Below, piece after piece: positions 30,687-40,000 of a stretch of DNA of 64,000 nucleotides. Each line of letters opens with the position of its first letter. Position 1 is the first letter of the stretch. The DNA is taken from contig NZ_JAGGPH010000012.1 in assembly GCF_018613895.1 (NCBI RefSeq), positions 186,001 through 250,000 of the forward strand, given 5' to 3'. This DNA comes from Curtobacterium sp. ISL-83 (GTDB taxonomy: Bacteria; Actinomycetota; Actinomycetes; Actinomycetales; Microbacteriaceae). The position numbers and the translations under genes were made by a program. The notes beneath the pieces are model-generated. The model searched no databases. It was not told the DNA's origin and saw only the letters and a list, made by a program, of their open reading frames with translations.

Positions 30687-32018
30687 TCAGGCGCCGATGA
30701 CGCGCAGGACACTGGTGATCTCGGCGACGACGTCCTCGTTCCGGAGCGCCACGACCGTGGCCGCGAGGTCGGACTCGCGTGCCAGGTGGGTACCGATGAC
30801 GAGGGTCGCGGTGCTCGGGGCGGGGTCGGCCCCGGGAGCCTCCGTGTGCAGCGCGCTCGTCTGTTCGACGGTCTCGACGCTGACGCCGTGTCTGGCCAGC
30901 ACGCCGGCGACCGTCGACAGCACGCCGGGGGCGTCCGTGACGTGCAGCGTGATCTGGTAGCTGGTGCGGACCGTGCCGATCGGGAACACGGGCAGGGCCG
31001 ACTGGGTCGACTCCGCCACGCCCGGGCCGCCGATCACGTGGCGGCGGGCGGCGGAGACCAGGTCGCCGAGGACGGCGGACGCGGTCTCGACACCGCCGGC
31101 GCCGGCGCCGTAGAACATGAGGTCACCCGCGGCCTCGGCCTCGACGAACACGGCGTTCTTCGCCCCGTGCACGCTCGCGAGCGGGTGCGACTCGGGGACG
31201 AGCGCCGGGTAGACCCGCGCGCTGACGCCCTCGCGACCGTCCTGGTCGGTCAGGCGCTCGGCGGTCGCCAGGATCTTGACGACGTACCCGGCCTTCCGCG
31301 CCGCACGGACCTGCTCGATCGTGATGGACGTGATGCCCTCACGGTGCACGGCCGCGAGCGGGACGGAGGTGTGGAACGCCAGCGAGGCGAGGATCGCGGC
31401 CTTCTGTGCGGCGTCGTAGCCCTCGATGTCCGCGGTCGGGTCGGCCTCGGCGTACCCGAGTTCGGTGGCCGTGGCGAGGGCGTCCTCGAAGGTCGCACCC
31501 TCGCGGTCCATGAGGTCGAGGATGAAGTTCGTCGTGCCGTTGACGATGCCCATGATCCGCTCGATGCGGTCCCCCGCGAGCGAGTCGTGCAACGGCCGGA
31601 TGATCGGGATCGCGCCGGCGACCGCGGCCTCGTAGTAGAGCTGTGCGCCGACCTGCTCGGCCGCCGCGAAGAGCTCCGGGCCGTGCGTGGCGAGCAGCGC
31701 CTTGTTCCCCGTGACCACGTCGGCGCCGGACTGCAGGGCCTGCAGCACGAGGGTGCGCGCGGGCTCGATGCCACCGATCAGCTCGACGACGATGTCCGCC
31801 CCGAGGATGAGCGACTCCGCGTCCGTCGTGTACAGCTCCTTCGGCAGCTCGACGTCACGCGCGGCGTCCAGGTCCCGCACGGCGATCCCGACGAGCTCCA
31901 GCCCGGCTCCGGCACGCGAGGCGAGCTCGTCGCCGTGCTCGAGCAGGAGGCGCGCGACCTGGGAACCGACCGAGCCGGCCCCGAGCAGCGCGACGCGGAC
32001 GTTGCGGTATTCGATCAT
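30687..32018 (-). CDS. hom: Homoserine dehydrogenase
   Basis: 443 residues from ATG 32018 (MIEYRNVRVALLGAGSVGS). The Rossmann motif GAGSVG is at the N-terminus, the catalytic-domain signature NGTTNFIL (GIVNGTTNFILDLMD) is in the middle, and a C-terminal ACT domain for threonine feedback (YQITLHVTDAPGVLSTVAGVL) is present. It reduces aspartate semialdehyde to homoserine. In the operon lysA - hom - thrC - thrB. Confidence 0.97.
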   Translation of the reverse strand: MIEYRNVRVALLGAGSVGSQVARLLLEHGDELASRAGAGLELVGIAVRDLDAARDVELPKELYTTDAESLILGADIVVELIGGIEPARTLVLQALQSGADVVTGNKALLATHGPELFAAAEQVGAQLYYEAAVAGAIPIIRPLHDSLAGDRIERIMGIVNGTTNFILDLMDREGATFEDALATATELGYAEADPTADIEGYDAAQKAAILASLAFHTSVPLAAVHREGITSITIEQVRAARKAGYVVKILATAERLTDQDGREGVSARVYPALVPESHPLASVHGAKNAVFVEAEAAGDLMFYGAGAGGVETASAVLGDLVSAARRHVIGGPGVAESTQSALPVFPIGTVRTSYQITLHVTDAPGVLSTVAGVLARHGVSVETVEQTSALHTEAPGADPAPSTATLVIGTHLARESDLAATVVALRNEDVVAEITSVLRVIGA

Positions 32019-32053
32019 CTTGGTGCGGGTTCCTGTCGGTGAGGGGTCGTCGG

Positions 32054-33469
32054 TCAACGTCCGGGAGCGGACACGGGCGCGACCCCGGTGTCGCGGGCGA
32101 GGAGGTCGTCGACCGACTCGCCCCGCACGAGGATACGGGTTCGGCCGTCGGAGACCGCGACGACCGGCGGCCGTCCCACGTGGTTGTAGTTGCTCGCGAG
32201 GCTCCAGCAGTAGGCCCCCGTGGCAGCGACCGCGAGCAGGTCCCCGCGGTGCACGTCGCCCGGCAGGTACTCGTCGTGCACGACGATGTCCCCGCTCTCG
32301 CAGTGCTTCCCGACGACCCGTGCGAGCACCGGTGATCCCGTCGACGTGCGGGCCAGCCGTGCGGTGTAGTCGGCGCCGTACAGGGCGGGGCGGACGTTGT
32401 CGCTCATCCCGCCGTCGACCGACACGTAGGTGCGCGTGGCGGACCCGCCGTCGGACGTCTCCACCGTGACGGGCTTGATCGTCCCGACCCGGTACAGGGT
32501 GATCCCGGGCGGCCCGACGATGTACCGGCCGGGTTCGACCGCGACCTCGGGCACCGGGATGTGCCGCTCCGCGCAGGCCTCGGCGATGATCGCGGCGAGG
32601 GCGTCGGCGACGTCCTCCGGCTCGAACGCGGAATCGGCCTCGGTGTAGTCGATGCCCCATCCACCGCCGAGGTTCAGCTCGGGCACCGGACCGGTCTCGA
32701 CCAGGGACGCGTGCACGTCCATCAGGCGGCGGGCGGCCTCGCGGAAGCCGGAGTCGTCGAAGATCTGCGACCCGATGTGCGAGTGCAGCCCGACGAACGC
32801 GAGCGACGGCTCGGCGCGGACCGCGGCGGCGGCGTCAGCGGCCTCCGCGAGCGGGATCCCGAACTTCTGGTCCTCACGTGCCGTGGCGAGGTAGTCGTGC
32901 GTCGACGCGTGCACGCCGGTGTTGATCCGCAGCCGCACGCGCTGGACGGTCCCCGCTTCGGCAGCCGCACGGGCCACGCGACCGATCTCCTCGTGGCTGT
33001 CGAGCACGATCGTGCCGACCCCGACGCCCACCGCGCGGGTGATCTCGGCGTCGGACTTGTTGTTCCCGTGGAAGCCGAGGAGCGCAGGGTCGACGCCGCC
33101 GGCCAGGGCGACCGCGAGCTCGCCGTCGGTGCAGACGTCGATGCGGAGGTCGGCGGCGGCCATCCACGCGGCGACCTGCGTCGTGAGGAACGCCTTGCCG
33201 GCGTAGTACACGTGCGCTCGTGTCCCGATGCGCTCGAACGCCTCGGTGAACGCGTTCCGCACCCGGACCGCGCGGGACTGCACGTCGCGCTCGTCCACCA
33301 CGTACAGCGGCGTACCGTACTGCGCCACGAGGTCATCGGCGGACACCCCGCCGACCGCGAGGGAACCGTCGTCCGTGCGCGTCGCCGAGGCGGGCCAGAT
33401 CCGCGCCGTCAGCGCGTCCGGATCCGTCGGGAACCGCAGGTGCTGCGGGGCAAGGGGGTTGGCGCTCAC
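32054..33469 (-). CDS. lysA: Diaminopimelate decarboxylase
   Basis: 471 residues from GTG 33469 (VSANPLAPQHLRF); a longer frame to 33529 is possible but crosses a structured intergenic stretch. An alanine-racemase-fold PLP enzyme: the Schiff-base lysine is in YYAGKAF, and HGNNKSD, NLGGGWGIDY and VDGGMSDNVRPALYGA are conserved. It makes L-lysine from meso-DAP, which links it to both wall synthesis and lysine supply. TAGGAT eight bases before the GTG may be a -10 element. Confidence 0.96.
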   Translation of the reverse strand: MSANPLAPQHLRFPTDPDALTARIWPASATRTDDGSLAVGGVSADDLVAQYGTPLYVVDERDVQSRAVRVRNAFTEAFERIGTRAHVYYAGKAFLTTQVAAWMAAADLRIDVCTDGELAVALAGGVDPALLGFHGNNKSDAEITRAVGVGVGTIVLDSHEEIGRVARAAAEAGTVQRVRLRINTGVHASTHDYLATAREDQKFGIPLAEAADAAAAVRAEPSLAFVGLHSHIGSQIFDDSGFREAARRLMDVHASLVETGPVPELNLGGGWGIDYTEADSAFEPEDVADALAAIIAEACAERHIPVPEVAVEPGRYIVGPPGITLYRVGTIKPVTVETSDGGSATRTYVSVDGGMSDNVRPALYGADYTARLARTSTGSPVLARVVGKHCESGDIVVHDEYLPGDVHRGDLLAVAATGAYCWSLASNYNHVGRPPVVAVSDGRTRILVRGESVDDLLARDTGVAPVSAPGR

Positions 33470-33483
33470 GAGACCCGATCCTA
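33470..33483 (-). promoter_or_regulatory. Candidate -10 element of lysA (leaderless)
   Basis: TAGGAT at 33483-33478 lies eight bases before GTG 33469, so transcription would begin at or next to the start codon. No recognisable -35 hexamer. Confidence 0.4.
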
Positions 33484-33490
33484 CCGAGGC

Positions 33491-33541
33491 GAGTCGCGCC
33501 TCCCGGCCGTGTGACGCGGGCCGCGACACACGTCGCGACTC
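33491..33541 (-). terminator. Hairpin between the DUF2993 gene and lysA
   Basis: An outer stem GAGTCGCG/CGCGACTC (33491-33498 with 33534-33541) encloses an inner stem CGTGTG/CACACG and a GC tip. It starts at the stop codon of the DUF2993 gene. No U-tract. Likely a terminator; an attenuator ahead of lysA is possible. Confidence 0.5.
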
Positions 33542-34295
33542 AGCCGCACGTGCCGACGGTCCGGAGGCCCTGCTCGTTGAGCGGCAGCGTGTCCGCGGTG
33601 ACGCGGACCGAGGCCCGCGCGGAGGAGATGTCGAGGTCGCGGACCCGCAACTGCGCCGGCAGGAACTTCGCCGTGCAGACCTGGATGGGCACGTTCGTGA
33701 CGCCCGGGATGGAGTCCACCTTCAACCCGAGCGAGGAGTTCGTGATGCGGACGCTCTTCGGCGTGATGGTGATGCCCTTGCCGTCGGGCTGGGCCACGAC
33801 GGCGCCCTTCGCCGCGTAGGTGATCTGGTAGCCGACGACCGAGCTCGTGCCGGAGAGCTCGACGCCGCCGTCCACCAGGGTCATCCGGTCGAACAGCGGG
33901 CTGTACTTCGCCAGGTGCTTCACGCTCGAGGACGCCAGGGTCACGTGTCCGTCGACGTTCCGCACGTCGCCCTTGCCGTTCACCGGGACGTCGTGGGCCG
34001 TGACGTCGGCGGCGAGGGGGATGCCCTGCACGGTGAGTCGGTCCGAGGTGATGTGCACCTGGTCGAGCGACCCGCGGAGGAGCTGCGGGATGACGATGCC
34101 GCCCGCGTGCGCGGTGACCTTGCCCGTCGTGCCGGACGGGAGCGACTGCTCGACCTGCTGCGCGATGATCCGGTCGACGACGCCACGCAGGACGAACTCG
34201 GCGATGACGAGGAGCACGGCGAGGACGACGACGATCGCGACGACGACGAGTGGCCAGCGGCGGCGCTTCCGGGAGTGCGTGGTGGCGGCGGACAT
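33540..34295 (-). CDS. DUF2993 (LmeA-like) membrane-anchored protein
   Basis: 251 residues from ATG 34295 (GTG 34304 is possible). A basic N-terminus and one membrane helix (WPLVVVAIVVVLAVLLVIAEFVL) are followed by an extracytoplasmic beta-rich domain typical of DUF2993: LRGVVDRIIAQQVEQSL, HITSDRLTVQGIPLAADVTAHDVPV and a C-terminal region with a single pair of cysteines (VCTAKFLP and the final TCG). In mycobacteria LmeA binds phosphatidylinositol mannosides and supports mannan elongation. Its place between argS and lysA interrupts the order seen in M. tuberculosis. Envelope lipid/glycan role inferred. Confidence 0.85.
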   Translation of the reverse strand: MSAATTHSRKRRRWPLVVVAIVVVLAVLLVIAEFVLRGVVDRIIAQQVEQSLPSGTTGKVTAHAGGIVIPQLLRGSLDQVHITSDRLTVQGIPLAADVTAHDVPVNGKGDVRNVDGHVTLASSSVKHLAKYSPLFDRMTLVDGGVELSGTSSVVGYQITYAAKGAVVAQPDGKGITITPKSVRITNSSLGLKVDSIPGVTNVPIQVCTAKFLPAQLRVRDLDISSARASVRVTADTLPLNEQGLRTVGTCG

Positions 34296-34350
34296 GGAGG
34301 CCACCCTGCCATCCCGGGTCGGCAGTCCGCCGGGAGGCGCGGGGCGCGTC

Positions 34351-34377
34351 CGGCGCGGCGGCGCACGGGCCGCGCCG
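34351..34377 (-). terminator. Hairpin after argS
   Basis: A perfect 9-base stem CGGCGCGGC/GCCGCGCCG with a nine-base loop, starting nine bases past the argS stop. A second copy of the GGGAGGCGCGG core lies at 34332-34342. No U-tract. Confidence 0.5.
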
Positions 34378-34385
34378 CGGCGGCG

Positions 34386-36056
34386 CTACATGCGCTCGGG
34401 CGCGCTCACGCCGAGCAAGCCGAGGCCGTTGCGGATGACCTGGCCGGTGGCGTCGTTCAGCCAGAGGCGCGTGCGGTGCAGGTCCGTCACGGCCTCGTCG
34501 CCGAGCGGGGTCACGCGGCAGGCGTCGTACCAGCGGTGGTACAGCCCGGCGAGCTGCTCGATGTACCGGGCGATGCGGTGCGGCTCGCGCAGCTCCGCGG
34601 CCTGCCGGACGACCCGCGGGTACTCCGCCAGGGCACCGAGCAGTGCGCCCTCGGTCTCGTGCGTCAGGAGCGACGGGTCGAACACCGAACGGTCGACCCC
34701 CGACGCAGCAGCGTTCCGCGCCACGGACCGGGTCCGGGCGTGGGCGTACTGCACGTAGAACACCGGGTTGTCGTTCGTGCGCTTGGTCAGCAGGTCGAGG
34801 TCGATGTCGATCGCGGTGTCGCTCGCGAACCGGACCAGGGAGTACCGACCGGCGTCGACACCCACGGCGTCGACCAGGTCCTCCATCGTGACGATCGTGC
34901 CCGCGCGCTTCGACATGCGCATCGGCTCGCCGTCCTTGAGCAGGTTCACCATCTGCCCGATCAGGATCTCCAGGTTCTTCCCCGGCTCGTCCCCGAACGC
35001 CGCGGCCATCGCCATCATGCGGCCCACGTAGCCGTGGTGGTCGGCGCCGAGCATGATCAGGTTCCGCTCGAAGCCGCGCTCCCGCTTGTCCAGGTAGTAG
35101 GCGAGGTCGCCAGCGATGTACGCGGGCTCCCCGTCGGACTTGATGACGACACGGTCGCGGTCGTCGCCGAAATCGGTCGTCCGGAGCCAGAGCGCACCCT
35201 CGGCCTCGTACATCTGCCCCTGCTCCTGCAGGCGCGCGATCGCACGCTCGACGGCCTTCGACTCGTGCAGCGTGTTCTCGTGGAAGAAGACGTCGAAGTC
35301 GACACCGAAGTCGTGCAACGAGGACTTGATGTCCGCGAACATGAAGTCGACGCCCTCGCGCCGGAAGAGCTCCTGCGCCTCGTCGCGCGGCAGGTCCGTG
35401 ACGTCGAGGGTCGACGGCAGGGTCGCGATGACCCGGGCCGCGATCTCGGCGATGTACGCGCCGCCGTAGCCGTCCTCGGGCGTGGGCTCGCCCAGCGCGC
35501 TGGCCAGGAGGGACCGGGCGAAGCGGTCGATCTGCGCGCCGTGGTCGTTGAAGTAGTACTCACGGGTGACGAGCGCGCCCTGCGCCTGGAACACGCGGGC
35601 CAGGCTGTCGCCGACGGCTGCCCAGCGCACACCGCCCATGTGGATCGGACCGGTCGGGTTCGCGGACACGAACTCCAGGTCGATCCGGACGCCCTCGTAC
35701 AGGTCGCCATGGCCGAAGCGCTCGCCCGCGTCGACGATGGTGCGGGCGATCTCACCGGCGGCGGCGGCCTCGAGCGTGATGTTGATGAAGCCCGGGCCCG
35801 CGATGTCGACCGAGTCCACGCCGTCGAGTTCCGTGAGCTCCCCGGCGATCTCGACCGCGAGCTCCCGCGGGTTCGTCCCGAGGCGCTTCGCGAGCTGCAT
35901 GGCGGCGTTCGACGCCCAGTCCCCGTGCGCCCGGTTCTTCGGACGTTCGAGCGCCACGTGGGAGTCGTCGATCGTCACGGTGTCGGACGCGCCTCGGCGC
36001 TCGACGATCCCGGTGAGGATCGACAGGTACGCGGCGGAGAGTTCGGCGGGATTCAC
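34386..36056 (-). CDS. argS: Arginyl-tRNA synthetase
   Basis: 556 residues from GTG 36056 ([14 protein letters not shown]). Class I signatures: the HIGH-type motif [20 protein letters not shown] and the KMSKS-type motif [12 protein letters not shown], plus the N-terminal Add1 domain. It charges tRNA-Arg. The cognate tRNA-Arg(CCG) gene lies about 0.77 kb beyond its start on the other strand. Leaderless features upstream (see the promoter entry). Confidence 0.96.
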   Translation of the reverse strand: MNPAELSAAYLSILTGIVERRGASDTVTIDDSHVALERPKNRAHGDWASNAAMQLAKRLGTNPRELAVEIAGELTELDGVDSVDIAGPGFINITLEAAAAGEIARTIVDAGERFGHGDLYEGVRIDLEFVSANPTGPIHMGGVRWAAVGDSLARVFQAQGALVTREYYFNDHGAQIDRFARSLLASALGEPTPEDGYGGAYIAEIAARVIATLPSTLDVTDLPRDEAQELFRREGVDFMFADIKSSLHDFGVDFDVFFHENTLHESKAVERAIARLQEQGQMYEAEGALWLRTTDFGDDRDRVVIKSDGEPAYIAGDLAYYLDKRERGFERNLIMLGADHHGYVGRMMAMAAAFGDEPGKNLEILIGQMVNLLKDGEPMRMSKRAGTIVTMEDLVDAVGVDAGRYSLVRFASDTAIDIDLDLLTKRTNDNPVFYVQYAHARTRSVARNAAASGVDRSVFDPSLLTHETEGALLGALAEYPRVVRQAAELREPHRIARYIEQLAGLYHRWYDACRVTPLGDEAVTDLHRTRLWLNDATGQVIRNGLGLLGVSAPERM

Positions 36057-36070
36057 GAGGACCGAGTCTA
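36057..36070 (-). promoter_or_regulatory. Candidate -10 element of argS (leaderless)
   Basis: TAGACT at 36070-36065 is followed by eight bases and then GTG 36056, the same layout as at lysA. No Shine-Dalgarno is present between it and the start. Confidence 0.42.
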
Positions 36071-36116
36071 CCGGGGCGCCGACGGTCCTCCCCGGTCGAT
36101 GCACCATCATGTCGGG

Positions 36117-36698
36117 ATGACCTCCCGCAGCCGTGCCCGGGCGATCACCGCCGCCACCCTCGCAGTCGCCGCGTCGATCGCACTGGCGGCCTGCTCCGGC
36201 GGCGGTGGCACCCACGCGACGGCGTCGGCGAGCGCCGGACCCGCCGTGATCGGGAAGCCGGTCACCCAGACCTGCAACCAGCTCGTGCCGGCGGGAGCAC
36301 TCGCCGTCTACGGCAAGACGTTCGTCCCGGACACCGCCTCCACCCCGGCGAAGGGCAGCCCGGCCGCCGTCATCGCCGCCCAGCGCGGACGCGTCTGCTC
36401 GTGGCGGGCGGCCGACGACGCCACCGTCACGATCACGCTCGCCGTCGCGCACCTGCCTGAGAAGTCACTCACGAACCTGAAGGACGCGCTCTTCCAGCGG
36501 GGTGGCTCCGTCCCCACCTACCGCGTCGAGGGGTACTTCTCCCTCACCGACGGAGTCGGCCGCGCGGACGCGTTCGCCGACCCCTACTGGATCACCACGT
36601 CGTCGACGCTCTTCACCGAACCGGGAGGCGCGCAACCCGTCGTCGACGCGGCTCGCGCGGCGCTCGGCCCGAGCACCACCGCGACGACCGCCGGCTGA
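36117..36698 (+). CDS. Putative lipoprotein, unknown function
   Basis: 193 residues. A basic n-region and hydrophobic stretch lead to the lipobox LAACSGGGG (Cys at about residue 24), so it should be a diacylated, membrane-anchored exported protein. The mature part has two further cysteines (TCNQLVP and RVCSWRA), which could pair, and the motif TFVPDTAS. It resembles the actinobacterial DUF3558-like lipoproteins in length and cysteine layout, but I cannot confirm this. ATG 36099 is an upstream alternative. Divergent from argS across 60 bases. Confidence 0.75.
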   Translation: MTSRSRARAITAATLAVAASIALAACSGGGGTHATASASAGPAVIGKPVTQTCNQLVPAGALAVYGKTFVPDTASTPAKGSPAAVIAAQRGRVCSWRAADDATVTITLAVAHLPEKSLTNLKDALFQRGGSVPTYRVEGYFSLTDGVGRADAFADPYWITTSSTLFTEPGGAQPVVDAARAALGPSTTATTAG

Positions 36699-36712
36699 CG
36701 CTCGCCGACGAC

Positions 36713-36754
36713 GGACGGGAGGCCCGTGGCGGCACCGCCACGGGCCTCCCGTCC
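36713..36754. terminator. Strong 19-base-pair terminator hairpin
   Basis: A perfect 19-base inverted repeat with a four-base loop, 15 bases after the lipoprotein stop. The outer arm is GGACGGGAGGC, shared with the hairpin at 50188-50231. There is no U-tract, as is common in high-GC actinobacteria. Confidence 0.85.
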
Positions 36755-36800
36755 GGAACGAGCGCGACACGCGCTGTCCTGGTGGGGGCACGGGACCTGC

Positions 36801-36806
36801 TACGGT
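36801..36806 (+). promoter_or_regulatory. Candidate -10 element of the tRNA-Arg gene
   Basis: TACGGT lies 14 bases upstream of the mature tRNA 5' end. No clear -35 element. Confidence 0.3.
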
Positions 36807-36820
36807 TGTTTCCACCCCGG

Positions 36821-36892
36821 GCCCCCATAGCTCAGGGGATAGAGCACTGCCCTCCGGAGGCAGGGGCGGAGGTTCGAATCCTCCTGGGGGCA
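36821..36892 (+). tRNA. tRNA-Arg (anticodon CCG)
   Basis: A 72-base cloverleaf. The acceptor stem GCCCCCA pairs with TGGGGGC plus discriminator A, the D arm is present, the anticodon stem CTGCC/GGCAG has loop CTCCGGA giving anticodon CCG (reads CGG), and the T arm contains GGTTCGAATCC. CCA is not encoded. Confidence 0.97.
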
Positions 36893-36897
36893 CAGGG

Positions 36898-36928
36898 AAA
36901 AGGGCTCGCGCGAAGCGCGGGCCCTTTT
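36898..36928 (+). terminator. Rho-independent terminator of the tRNA-Arg gene
   Basis: A 14-base-pair stem with one T-G pair and a GAA loop; the descending arm ends in four T residues. It begins six bases after the tRNA 3' end. Confidence 0.85.
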
Positions 36929-37014
36929 CACGTGTGTCATGTTTGCCTGTGGGTCACGTGGGTCCCCTAGGATCACGGGCCGGTCGTCCCGCACGCGACC
37001 GGGAAGAGGCCTCG

Positions 37015-40000
37015 ATGACCACCGCCACCGGGAACCCGCAGCACGAGCTCGCCCGCGGCGCGCACGCACCCGCTCCGCGCACGCTCCTCGACGTCCTCAC
37101 CGCCACCGCGGAGGCGAACCCCGACGCGACCGCGCTCGAGGACCCGGCCGGCACGATCGACTACGCGACGATGCTCCGCCTGGTGCACGACCAGGCCGAC
37201 GACCTCGCACGACGGGGTGTCCGCCGCGGCGACCGGGTCGGCATCCGGATCCCCTCCGGCACCCGCGACCTCTACCTGTCGATCCTCGCCGTCCTCGCGG
37301 CGGGTGCGGCCTACGTGCCCGTGGACGCGGACGACCCCGAGGAACGCGCGGCTCTCGTGTTCGGCGAGGCGCACGTCGCCGGCGTGATCGGTGCCGGGGG
37401 CGTGCTGCGCGACCGCGAGGGGCGTGCCCTGCCGGTGACCGACCCCGCGGCGAGCGCCGCGCTCCCCCGCGTCACCGACGATGCGTGGATCATCTTCACC
37501 TCCGGCTCGACCGGCGTGCCGAAGGGCGTCGCCGTCACGCACCGGTCGGCGGCGGCCTTCGTGGACGCCGAGGCGCGGATGTTCCTGCAGGCCGCACCGA
37601 TCGGTCCGGGCGACCGGGTCCTCGCGGGTCTCAGCGTGGCGTTCGACGCGTCGTGTGAGGAGATGTGGTTGGCGTGGGGGCACGGTGCGGCGTTGGTGCC
37701 GGCGCCGCGGTCGCTCGTGCGGACCGGGGTGGACCTCGGGCCGTGGCTGATCGCGCACACGATCACGGTCGTGTCGACGGTGCCGACCCTCGCGGCGCTG
37801 TGGCCGGACGACGCGCTCGAGCAGGTGCGGCTGGTGATCTTCGGCGGTGAGGCGTGCCCGCCGGAGCTCGCGGCACGGATCGCGTCGCGGGACCGCGAGG
37901 TGTGGAACACGTACGGTCCGACCGAGGCGACGGTCGTCGCGTGCGGCTCCCTGCTGGACGGGTCGACGCCGATCCGGATCGGGCTGCCGTTGGACGGCTG
38001 GGACCTGGCGGTCGTCGACGGCGCCGGCGTCCGGGTCCCGCCGGGTGGTGTCGGTGAGCTCGTCATCGGTGGTGTGGGGCTCGGTCGCTACCTCGACGCG
38101 GCGAAGGACGCGGAGAAGTACGCGGCCTTCCCGGAGCTCGGGTGGGAGCGGGCGTACCGGAGCGGTGACCTGGTGCGGTACGACCCGGAGGGACTCGTCT
38201 TCCAGGGTCGGGCGGACGACCAGGTGAAGCTCGGGGGTCGCCGGATCGAACTCGGTGAGATCGATGCGGCCCTGCAGTCGTTGGACGACGTGGCGGGCGG
38301 CGCGGCCGTGGTGCAGCGGACCCCGGCGGGCAACCAGGTGCTCGTCGGGTACGTGGCGCCGGTCGCGGGGGCGACGGTCGACGTGGCGGCGGCGAACGCC
38401 CGGTTGCGGCAGGAGCTCCCGGCGGCGCTGGTCCCGCTCCTGGCCGTGGTGGAGTCGCTGCCGACGCGGACGTCGGGCAAGGTCGACCGTGCGGCGTTGC
38501 CGTGGCCGCTGCCGGGTGCCTCCGAGGCCGCACTGTTGCCGGACACCGTGGCGTGGATCGCGGAGCGGTGGGCGGCGATCCTCGGGGTGCCGGTGTCGAG
38601 CGTCGACGACGACTTCTTCGCGCACGGCGGTGGTTCGCTGACGGCTGCGCAGCTGGTGTCCGCGATCCGTGAACGCTTCCCCACGACGACGGTCGCGGAC
38701 GTGTACGACCACCCGCGGATCGGCGCGCTCGCGGACGCCCTCGACGACGCCGGGCCGACGGAGGCGTCGTCCAGGACCGTGGCGCCGGTGTCCCCGGCGA
38801 CCGGGTTCGTGATGACGCTGCTCGGACTGCCGGTGCAGGTCCTCCGCGGCGTGCGGATCCTGACGTGGACCGCCCTGGTGGCGGCCGTCCTGCACGCGAC
38901 GACGCTGCCGTTCCTGCCCGTGCTGCCCGTGCCCGCCCTCGTCGTCGCGGTGCTGGTGTTCGTCACGCCGATCGGGAAGATGGCGGTGACGGTCGTCCTG
39001 GTGCGGCTCTTGCTGGCCGGGGTGCAGCCGGGCGACCACCCGCGCGGGGGGTCGGTGCACCTGCGAGTCTGGCTGGCGGAGCGCATCGCCGAGGCGGTGG
39101 ACGGGCCGTCGACCGCGGGTGCCCCGTGGATCAGCTACTACGCCCGGGCGCTCGGCGCGACGATCGGCCGCGACGTCGACCTGCACACGCTGCCGCCCGT
39201 CACGGGCCTCCTCACGGTGGGCAAGCGCGCGTCCATCGAACCGGAGGTGGACCTCGCGGGGCACTGGGTGGACGGTGACGTCTTCCACCTCGGTCGCGTC
39301 GAGATCGAGTCGGACGCGGTCGTCCACAGCCGGACGACGCTGTTGCCGGGCGCCCACGTGGGCGCCGGTGCCGAGGTCGAGGCCGGCTCGGCCGTCACGG
39401 GCCGGGTCCCGGACGGGCAGCGCTGGGCGGGTTCGCCGGCGGAACGCGTCGGGTCGGCCCGGCACGGCCTGGAGGCACGTCCCCCGGCCCGTCGACGCTG
39501 GCTCGTCGCGTACGGGGTCGGGTCGGTCGCCGTGGCCGGGCTGCCGGTCGTCGGGGTCGCGGTGGGGCTCCTCGTCATGGTCGCGATCGTCGGGACGCCG
39601 TCGTCCCTCGGCGACGCCGCCGTCCGCGCGCTGGTCACGGTGCCCCTCGCGACGGTCGTCGCCGGGGCGGTCTACGCGATCCTGGTCGTGGTGTCCGTTC
39701 GCCTGCTCGGCCTGGGCCTCCGCGAGGGCCGGCACCCCGTGCGGTCCCGCATCGGGTGGCAGGTGTGGTCGACGGAGCGGATCCTCGACGCCGCCCGGAC
39801 GCTGCTGTTCCCCCTGTACGCGAGCCTGGTGACGCCGGTGTGGCTCCGCCTGCTCGGCGCGCGGGTCGGCCGGAACACCGAGATCTCGACCGTCCTGCTC
39901 ATCCCGGCGCTGACGCAGATCGCCTCGGGCGCGTTCCTGGCGGACGACACCATGGTCGCGACGTACGAACTCGGCGGTGGTCGGGTGCGCATCGGTCGGT

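Noticed and set aside
30648-33490. A lysine riboswitch or threonine attenuator ahead of lysA or hom
   Set aside because: The gaps are 35-70 bases, too short for a lysine riboswitch, and no leader peptide with repeated Thr or Lys codons is seen.
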